Notes under the pieces: generated by a model
Told to the model about the DNA's origin: nothing
The model's database searches: none
The model's input: only the letters and a program-made list of their open reading frames with translations
Assembly: GCF_030035675.1 (NCBI RefSeq)
Contig: NC_084485.1
Coordinates: 98,848,838 to 98,912,837, forward strand
From: Rhineura floridana
Taxonomy: Eukaryota; Chordata; Lepidosauria; Squamata; Rhineuridae
Reading direction: 5' to 3'
DNA: 64,000 bases
Position numbers and translations under genes: made by a program
Shown: piece after piece, positions 57,121 to 64,000 of the stretch
Layout: every line of letters starts with the position of its first letter
Numbering within the stretch: position 1 is the first letter of the stretch

Positions 57121-57143
57121 CCTGGGGAATCTGGGGCTCAACA

Positions 57144-57965
57144 CCAACAGCAGAACTCAATGGGTCTTACTTATGTGTTGGATTCCATTGCAGAATGGAT
57201 TTGCCCACAGGGAAAACTCAAGAAACCACCTGAAAATAGAGGGGGTGGGAAGGAACTGCAACAAGCACTTTTGGAAAGTAACAAATATTCCAAGAATATT
57301 TAACATCAATAGTAATAAAGACATAAATTTTAATGGTGAAAATTGTAGTCTAACCTTCAAGATTTATACCATACCAGAGGATTAGATCTTTTACAGATGC
57401 CTCCTGATAATCTAATAAACCATAAAAACTACAGATATATTACATCAATAGGTAACGGATGCACATTTGAATTTAGACTACTCTTTTCTTTAATTATACC
57501 ACATCACTTGGAATTACCTAGGATAGCCTCCAGTTATTAATAAGGAATATCTGCTTTTGATTTATAGCCTGGGCATTGGTTCTAGCCAGGTTCGCAAAGG
57601 CAACTGGGTAAATCTACTGCCAGTAATATAGTAGACTTCTCTTAAGGAGTATCAGGGCTAACGTTTGTGTTCTGCATGGTGTTAATCAACACACCATACC
57701 TCAAAACACTTTAAGAAAGATGCTATAAATATATCTAATGAGCTAATTAAGCAAATCTTTCATTTACATTAGGTTTTTTCTCTTTTTTACACAAAGCTAT
57801 ATACAAAAATTAACAATCCCCAGGTGAATGCATATTGCAGCATCTCATTTTATCAAGGAATCTTACTATTAGTCCTCAGTGCCTGAATGAGAGTCTCTAA
57901 TTTTTTCAAACTGGATTTTAAGAAAAAGAAAAAAAGTTGCAAGTGATATATACATAGTTACACGT
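57144..57965. other. No gene seen
   Basis: AT-rich spacer between the chromovirus remnant and the kinase retrocopy. No upstream part of the kinase was found in it. Confidence 0.65.
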
Positions 57966-58785
57966 TGCAGATAATTGCATAGTTGCAGATTTTGGGGTAG
58001 CTGGCCAACTTACAGATACCATGGCAAAAAGAAACACAGTGATAGGAACTCTGTTTTGGATGGCACCTGAAGTAATCCAAGAAATTGGATACAATTGTCT
58101 AGCAGACATCTGGTCTCTGGGCATTACTGCCATTGAAATGGCTGAAGGAAAGCCACCGTATGCTGATATTCACCCTATGAGGGCAATTTTCATTATTCCA
58201 ACAAATCCACCTCCAACCTTCCGAAAGCCAGAACTCTGGTCAGATGAATCCACAGACTTTGTAAAACAGTGTCTTGTGAAATGTCCAGAAAAAAGAGCCA
58301 CTGCCACACAGCTGCTCCAGAATCCATTTGTTAAAAGTGCCAAAGGAGTTTTCATCCTGCAAGACCTGATTAATGAGGCAATGGATATTAAACTGAAAAT
58401 TCAGGAAGCTCAACAGCGTGAGTTGTATCATGATGATGAAGAAAATTCAGAAGAAAATGAAACTGATTATAGGACCATGGTGTGGGCACAGGGACAAGAA
58501 ACTGGTACAATCAGAGCTGCTTGTGGAATGAGTGATGGCATCAACACCATGATAGAATACGATGACACTTTAGAGCAGCCTTTCCCAACCAGTGTGCCTC
58601 CAGATGCTGTTGGACCACAACTCCCATCTTTCCTGACCATTGGCAATGCTGGCTGAGGCTGATGGGAGTTGTGGTCCAACAACATCTGGAGGCACACTGG
58701 TTGGGAAAGGCTGCTTTAGAGTCTCAGCTGGGAACAATGGTCATAAATGCAGAAGATGAAGAAGATGAAGGGACAATGAAGAGTG
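57966..58785 (+). pseudogene. STK4: STK4/MST1 kinase retrocopy, truncated at both ends
   Basis: The plus frame starts at the DFG motif (DFGVAGQLTD, DFG at 57988-57996). It runs through the activation loop (AKRNTVIGT, keeping the Thr equivalent to T183), the APE motif, GYNCLADIWSLGITAIEMAE and IPTNPPPTFRKPELWSDEST to the linker LINEAMDIKLKIQEAQQREL. After a MITE it resumes as SQLGTMVINAEDEEDEGTMK. INEAMD, DDEENSEE and the INAEDEE region fit STK4 better than STK3. It corresponds to roughly residues 165-375 of the 487-residue human protein without any intron, hence a processed copy. The ATP-binding lobe, catalytic HRD segment and C-terminal SARAH domain are missing, and GTPFWMAP has become GTLFWMAP. 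The caspase site DEMD reads NETD. It cannot be an active kinase, although the frame is still open for about 195 codons up to the MITE. Confidence 0.92.
58576..58713. mobile_element. Fold-back hAT MITE (CAGCCTTTCCCAACC family) in the STK4 retrocopy
   Basis: The 138-bp palindrome begins CAGCCTTTCCCAACCAGTGT and ends with the inverse. The exact 8-bp duplication CTTTAGAG lies on both sides (58568-58575 and 58714-58721). Removing one copy of the duplication and the MITE leaves the kinase sequence collinear with STK4, so the retrocopy came first. Confidence 0.96.
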
Positions 58786-59055
58786 GGCTCAGTTTGGGGG
58801 AAATGGCCTTGCGGTCCACATCAGCGAGCCTGGAGCGAAGAGATATGCTATCAAGGTTGTGTTTCATATCCAGCCATACCAGGGGCGTGACGACAACACA
58901 GTGCACAACAACATGGAATACATCCTGGGCAAGTGGGTGCTCCATGACCAAGAAGTCCAAATGCCAAGTCAACTTCACCCACTTTGGAATGTGGCAACAA
59001 ACTTGGTGGAGGGTCAAAAGGATAGGACAGACCCTTGTGAGGCTTGCATAGAACA
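58786..59055 (+). other. Unrecognised open segment after the STK4 retrocopy
   Basis: Similarity to STK4 stops after GTMK. A plus-strand frame then reads AQFGGNGLAVHISEPGAKRY, FHIQPYQGRDDNTVHNNMEY and ILGKWVLHDQEV without a stop for about 100 codons. I do not recognise the protein. It could be part of the LINE whose 3' tail follows at 59056, a different retrocopy, or chance. Confidence 0.4.
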
Positions 59056-59225
59056 AAAAGGACATTTTTTCCTTAATAATGTTATTTGTTATTTAGTTTA
59101 ATTTTTGTAAATTGTATTGCTTTTATTGATGTATTTTTATACTTGTGTTTATTTTTCTTTGTAAGCCGCCTTGAGGGCCTTTGGCCAAAAGGCGGGGTAT
59201 AAATAAATTTAATAATAATAATAGT
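59056..59225 (+). repeat. LINE 3' stub
   Basis: TTTGTAAGCCGCCTTGAGGG, CAAAAGGCGGGGTATAAATA and the AATAATAATAATAG tail are a LINE 3' UTR, similar to the other stubs but of a distinct subfamily (GCCGCCTTGAGGG). Confidence 0.82.
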
Positions 59226-59574
59226 TACATAACATCAGAGGGAATGATGTGGTGTATCCAGACACTATGCAATGCAACTGGAGCATTTCAGCAGAGCTCA
59301 GCATTTTCCTTGGGTGTTCTGTGCTGAATAGAGCTATTAACAACTTTTCCTATAAGCTACAACTACCTCAGTTATTCAGAATATTTTGCAAGCATTTAGG
59401 AGAGTGACTGGATCCAGATTTAGTCACACACACTTAGAGGAGTTATAATTTATTTCAATGGGCCTACTCTAAGTATGACTGTCTGGATCCAATCCAGCTA
59501 GTTTTCTACAAATTTATTATTTATGAACATGACAATGAGATTTCTTACATAATGTTGGAAGAAAAATAAATATC
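59226..59574. other. No gene seen
   Basis: Contains TTTCAATGGGCCTACTCTAA at 59454-59473, one of the recurring short motifs. Nothing else recognised. Confidence 0.55.
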
Positions 59575-59960
59575 AAGCGTGGGCCACTTTTTCCTTTACA
59601 CTGTTCATTAATGAAATAGAAGAGAGGGGCATCTCCCAGTAGAAGCCGAGTCTGAAGGTGGCTTTGAAAAGCAGAGTGCAGATCTTTGGTATGTGTTGTG
59701 CTGATGACAGTGAGTTGAGTGTAATGAGGGACAACAGCCCCAATTCAAAAATTGGAAATAGACTAGCTTTATGAGTAATGGGGTGGGGGTTGTGAAGGAG
59801 AAACTCTTTGAAAGTAATGACAAGATGGCAACAACACCCCATGAAAAGAAATATCCAAATAAATAAATATACTAATAATAGGTGTGACAGTAGAGAAACA
59901 TATTTACATATCTGGTGGTCATGCTCAAGGGTAATCTGCTACAGAGCAAGTATCCGTTGC
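59575..59960 (+). repeat. Non-LTR retrotransposon fragments, probably L1 ORF2
   Basis: ETYLHIWWSCSRV near 59895 resembles the C-terminal TFFHMWWTCPKV motif of L1 ORF2. FINEIEERG near 59606 and CADDSEL near 59700 resemble RT blocks. The pieces are short and out of frame, so the family call is tentative. Confidence 0.5.
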
Positions 59961-60020
59961 TGTACAAAGTCCATCACAAGGTACGTGATTCCCTTGAACC
60001 TACTTTCCATGCTGTTGGGT

Positions 60021-60162
60021 TCTACACTGGCTGGCAGCAGCTCTCCTGCTTTTCACTTTAGACAGGTGTCATTCCCAACCCTACCTGGAGATGCCAGGGA
60101 CTGAACCTGAGACTTTTTGCATGCAAAGTATGTGCTCTTTTGCCACTGAGACACATCCCTTT
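60021..60162 (-). repeat. tRNA-Ala-derived SINE, 5' half
   Basis: The minus strand reads GGGATGTGTCTCAGTGGCAA, ACTTTGCATGCAAAAAGTCT and the B box GGTTCAGTCCC, then CTGGCATCTCCAGGTAGGGT. This is the tRNA head of the family at 4309. The 3' half is truncated. Confidence 0.85.
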
Positions 60163-60164
60163 CT

Positions 60165-60400
60165 TTAGGAGACTTTTTATGTTTCTGAAGACTTTGTTCC
60201 ACCACACATTTGGATGGAAATGGTTTTTATGTTTGTCTCTTAACTTTGAAGTGTCACTGTTTTACTAATCTTTTGCTTGTTTTGATTAATTGATCTCATA
60301 AGTTATTATTTTATTTTTATTAACCTTGTTACAAGCCCTCTTGAGAGCTCTTTGGGTAGAAAAGTAGAATATATGTTGTAATAATGAGTGAATATCAGTA
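60165..60400 (+). repeat. LINE 3' stub, eroded
   Basis: ACAAGCCCTCTTGAGAGCTC and GGGTAGAAAAGTAGAATATA correspond to the GCCGCCTTGAGGG...GGGTATAAATA motif of the stub at 59056. Confidence 0.6.
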
Positions 60401-61720
60401 ATCTTCTGTGTATATTCCATACTGCATATTTGTGCCCACATTAATATTAAAGCAACCATATGTGTGTGAGCATCATTACCCTGGACTGAGCATGTATAGC
60501 ACATACAAGATAGCAACAACTATAGGACACATAGCTGCCTGTGTCATACCTTGGATTCACTCTAGACTCTATGACTTAAAGCACAATTATTCCTGTTTAT
60601 CATGACATGAAATTTTTAATCTCATTAGTATTTAATTACTTTTAATGAACAGTAATTTTATACTCTGATTCATACTGGTGCTATTTATGGTTTCTCTTGG
60701 TATTTTGGAATATTTGTTAATGCCAGAATCATTTCCCCAATTTTATCAAAAGTAAAACCACCATTGTAAGCTGCTTCACTTTTCCTTATGCGGCATCTGT
60801 GGTTTATGCTCTGCTCTCTGGCTCAGTCTCATCTGCCATCTGACACATCCACAAAATCACAAAGTCATAAGGTATAACTACCAGTGTAGAAGTTTCAGCA
60901 ATACAATTTTGAATCTGATTGTTCTCGGCTAACATGCTGCTTGGGCACATTTCGGTACTTCCATAACTCTTCCATTTTGTTCTGTCCATCTGCCAGATCT
61001 CCAAGACATGCTCCTATTCTTTCAAGCAGTTTGTTTTCTTTCACTTTCAACTACAATTTTCCAAAGCAAGTACTCATGGCAGGAAGTCACTCCTGTATGT
61101 TTTAGTGTGTGCCATAATAAATTTGTTAGTCTTTAAGGTGCCACAGGACTCAGGGTTGAATCCATACTTCATCATCCACTATCCATGGGTGGAAAGATCC
61201 TACAGAGGAATCCTGCTGGTGGATGGAGGAGGCACCTTTGCTAACTGTCCCTGCAGCCCCCCTCAGCCTCTCCACTGTTCTGAAGTGTCCTCCAACTCTC
61301 CAGAACACTGGGAGATGGCACTGAGGGCTGCAGGAGAGGGGTGAATCAACAAAAGTAACCTTCCCTGTCCATCAGAAGCATCCCCTGTTGTACTACTCCT
61401 CTTGAGAAATTTTATGCATAAATATATGACCCCCTTTGTAGCAAATATGTCATGTAGAAAGGGACTTCAGTCTCTTGATTTTGCCATTTTAATACCTTTA
61501 TGTTTAACTGAATATAGTCAGACAGAAAACAATGAAGTCATACTTTACTCCTCAATACTGCAGCTCAATGTGAACAACACCAAGGAGTCCCATATCTCTT
61601 AGAAATGAATTCAGTGTTAAAGTGACAATAGTTTTTCTCTGTTTACCCATTAGTTAGCCACTCCTGCTATTGACCCTAACCAGACATCAAAACTGAAGGT
61701 TGCTACTTGACCTCCACAAC
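60401..61720. other. No gene; one fold-back-like GC-rich patch
   Basis: AT-rich, with a GC-rich patch at 61149-61345 (GTTGAATCCATAC...TGTTCTGAAGTGTCCTCCAA...CTCTCCAGAACACTGGGAGA). The patch has the organisation of the fold-back repeats at 54755 and 55136. No gene. Confidence 0.45.
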
Positions 61721-61930
61721 TAACCAGAGCTCAGTGATAAAGCACATGCTTTGCCCACAGAAAGGCACGGGTTCAAGTCCAGCATTGCCAGGTAGGGCTG
61801 TGCCCAGTCTGAAGGAAAGGTCCTTGCCTGAAACCCTGGAGAGCTGCTGCTAGTGAGTGTAGACAATACTGAGAGCAACGGTCGAGTGACTCTAGCTCCA
61901 TATAAGCTCAGATCAAGATTCTTATGTTTA
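61721..61930 (+). repeat. tRNA-Ala-derived SINE
   Basis: The head AGAGCTCAGTGATAAAGCAC and B box GGGTTCAAGTCC are present. The body reads CTTGCCTGAAACCCTGGAGA and GTAGACAATACTGAGAGCAA, ending ATTCTTATGTTTA. The anticodon loop is mutated (CTTTGCCCA). Confidence 0.85.
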
Positions 61931-62951
61931 AGCAACATTTGAAAAATTATATTTTTGCTAAGATATTTCCTCTTCTTTCCCACTCATCTCGTCTCTTTCT
62001 TTTTCAGATTGTAAGGTAAAAGGCCTTTCTAATTATTGATTTTTGTACAAAGCGAAACTGTACATGCTGTACAAATTATTATGATTATGCCTTAACATAT
62101 ATATATGTTGAGTGAAGTTGTTTGAACTTGTCTATGAAAACTGATTTGTAGATCCCCCCTTTTTTTTCTCTTCAGTATATAACTTTAAATATAATATTGT
62201 AGAACGCTAGAAGAAATCATACCTAAGAAAATGTTTTTTAAAAACATAGTTTTATTCTGCACAAACAGGGTTATGCTGGCAACACATGTCAAAACTAAGG
62301 AACTCTTGCCTAATTTAAATGCATTGTCGTTCTATGCAACATATGTTCATTTCTTAAATACTTGCTTTGCCAGAAGCTGAGGAACCAGCCATAAAAAGAA
62401 ATTAAACCAGACAATGTCTGGTAAAGTTTAGAGAGGGGAAATGGCTCTAAGATGTATTGCACCACTATAGTGATCTCTATTATATTCTATAAAGTGACAG
62501 TTGTATTGAGATGATTAGGTTACTGCGTATATGGTTAGATAGAAATTAATAAAATTGCTTTTGATTGTACAAAACTAGGTTTAATATCACCACAATGGGG
62601 GGGATGTCTAGGATAGAGTTTTTTATGGTGCGATCCTATCTCTGGCAGGGAGATAAATAGAAAAGAACTTTAACTGTTCATCCAATGTCCTGCAGGCCTC
62701 TGCCACTGGGGCAGAAGTGTGTGTGGAGGAATGCAGAGCATTCCTATGCATTTCTGGGTTTCGAATTTTTAAAAACTTTTTTTAAAAATTCCCCTCAAGT
62801 TGCAAACAATGGGAGAGAAAGTGAGATATCTTCAAAAACAAATCCTCCCCCCCTCCCGTTTGGGGGTATGTCAGGAGACCAAGAGAGCTTCAGATCCTGT
62901 GGATCCAAGCTACTTCCTAGAATAGAGTCTTTTTGGCCCAACTAAAATTGG
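61931..62951. other. No gene seen
   Basis: AT-rich spacer. Nothing recognised. Confidence 0.6.
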
Positions 62952-63502
62952 TGCGCCAAGATGACCAGTTATATTTGGCACTGGTTAGGCCTCACCTTGC
63001 GTACTGTGTCCAGTTCCGGACACCGCACTTTAAGATGGATGCAGACAAACTGGAACAGGGTCAGAGGAGGGCAACAAAGATTATCAGGGGACTGGGAAAC
63101 AAAGCCCTATGAGGAGAGACTGAAAAACCTGGGCATGTTTAGCCTTGTGAAGAGAAGACTGAAGGGAGATATAATAGCACTGTTCAAGCGCTTGAAAGGT
63201 TGCCACACAGAGGAGGGCCAGGATCTCTTCTCAATCATCCCAGGACATGGAATAATTGGCTCAAGTTATAGGAAGCCAGGTTTCAGCTGAACATTAGGAA
63301 AAACTTCCTTTTATTGTAGAGCAGTACAATGAAACCAATTACCTAAGGGAGGTGGTGGGTTCTCCAACACGAGGCCTTCAAGAGGCAGCTGGAGAGCCAC
63401 CTGTCAGGTATGCTTTAAGTTGGATTACGTCACTGTGCAGGGAGTTGGACTTGATAACCTTATAGGCCCCTTCCAACTCTACTGTTCTATGATTCTATTG
63501 CC
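62952..63502 (+). mobile_element. CR1 LINE 3' end
   Basis: The frame gives [40 protein letters not shown] and then, after a break, the SYRKPGF region, all typical of the ORF2 C-terminus of CR1. The 3' end CCAACTCTACTGTTCTATGA followed by TTCTATTG is the CR1 tail with its short direct octamer-like repeats. Two frameshifts are visible. It is 5'-truncated. Confidence 0.93.
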
Positions 63503-63898
63503 CCTGAGTAACATTCCATGGACAATGTGATTGCATCCTTAGAGACTAATGGAGTAAGTTGATTCACACTTTATTTGAACTTAATTTCTGATAAAGGAAC
63601 AGATCTCAGTCACTACTGAAATTCATATATTTTGTGTTGAAAACCCTTCTCTTTAGACCCCATGTAAAATGTGTTGGGGGTAATCTGCTCCTCACCTCAT
63701 TCAGGCTTGGAACAAGCTTTGTTCACCTAAAGACCCAAACTCCTGTGACACAGGTAGCCACAGATTTAAATGTGAGGTCTATGGAGAGAGATATCCGGTT
63801 AATAGGAGGGAGTGACAAGACTTTGCTCTGATCCTACATACTTGTCATATTCTGAGTCAGGAATCTGTAGGTTCTTGCATGCCTGAGGAAAACAAGTT
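63503..63898. other. No gene seen
   Basis: The 65-codon frame at 63634-63831 has no recognisable homology. Nothing else is seen. Confidence 0.55.
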
Positions 63899-64000
63899 TG
63901 AAAATGGAAATGGACTGCCTTCAAGTCGATCCCAACTTATGGCTACTCTATGAATAGGGATTTCATGGTAAGCAGTATTCAGAGGGGGTTTACCATTGCC
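63899..64000 (-). repeat. Sauria SINE, cut by the window edge
   Basis: The minus strand matches the 3' half of the SINE at 9467 (GGCAATGGTAAACCCCCTCT; the AAGTTGGGATCGACTTGAAG tail; TCCATTTCCATTTTC). The head lies beyond the window. Confidence 0.88.

Larger units (their letters stand above)
55391..57143 (-). mobile_element. Second Ty3/gypsy chromovirus, incomplete
   Basis: On the minus strand the parts present are integrase catalytic core, chromodomain tail and one LTR-like end, with an LTR-start-like sequence also at the other boundary (TGTTGAGCCCCAGATTCC at both 57143 and 56052). Gag, protease and reverse transcriptase are not recognised. It is a broken remnant, about 1.75 kb of an element that would normally exceed 5 kb, with only a few further breaks. 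No matching target duplications are seen. Protein-level differences from the 14.8-kb element show a separate lineage of the same chromovirus group. Its age cannot be read from an LTR pair. Confidence 0.85.

Noticed and set aside
1-64000. CRISPR array, bacterial operon or viral gene cluster
   Set aside because: No regularly spaced repeats with unique spacers, no prokaryotic gene density. Everything points to vertebrate non-coding DNA.

Overview
This window looks like a gene-poor, repeat-rich stretch of a squamate (lizard-type) nuclear genome. The reasons are the repeat families: tRNA-derived Sauria-type SINEs, a 5S-rRNA-derived SINE with an RTE/BovB-like tail (5S-Sauria-RTE type), tRNA-Ala-derived SINEs, BovB 3' ends, CR1 LINEs, a second abundant non-LTR LINE family, an ORF1-only L1, a Ty1/copia element, two Ty3/gypsy chromoviruses, a Penelope-like fragment and many hAT-type fold-back MITEs. 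I find no intact host gene, no exon-intron gene model and no RNA gene. The only host-derived coding sequence is an intronless, doubly truncated retrocopy of the Hippo-pathway kinase STK4/MST1 near 58 kb.

Layout. 1-5 kb: BovB tail, 5S-SINE, minus-strand LINE, tRNA-Ala SINE and the first copy of a composite repeat. 5.0-9.3 kb: a complete-ended copia element (LTRs, ATGGC target duplication, initiator-Met-tRNA primer site) inside a fold-back MITE. 9.3-14.7 kb: Sauria SINE, a long polypyrimidine tract and two inverted copies of an unclassified repeat. 14.7-22.7 kb: a three-level nest, in which a tRNA-SINE is split by a chromovirus that is itself split by a 1.9-kb HAL1-like L1. 22.7-33.4 kb: mostly unique AT-rich DNA with MITEs, a second 5S-SINE and LINE tails, one with a 220-codon open frame. 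33.4-37.5 kb: the second composite copy, bracketed by a ~150-bp direct repeat, then a Penelope-like GIY-YIG fragment with a hammerhead-like motif and two hAT MITEs with 8-bp target duplications. 37.5-55 kb: sparse, with a degraded hAT transposase, CR1 and LINE pieces. 55.4-57.1 kb: an incomplete second chromovirus. 58-59 kb: the STK4 retrocopy, split by a MITE. 59-64 kb: LINE and SINE tails and a CR1 3' end.

Nothing here behaves as a cooperating gene system. The informative content is the insertion chronology, which several exact target-site duplications allow to be read directly. All family names rest on recognition from memory, not on database searches.
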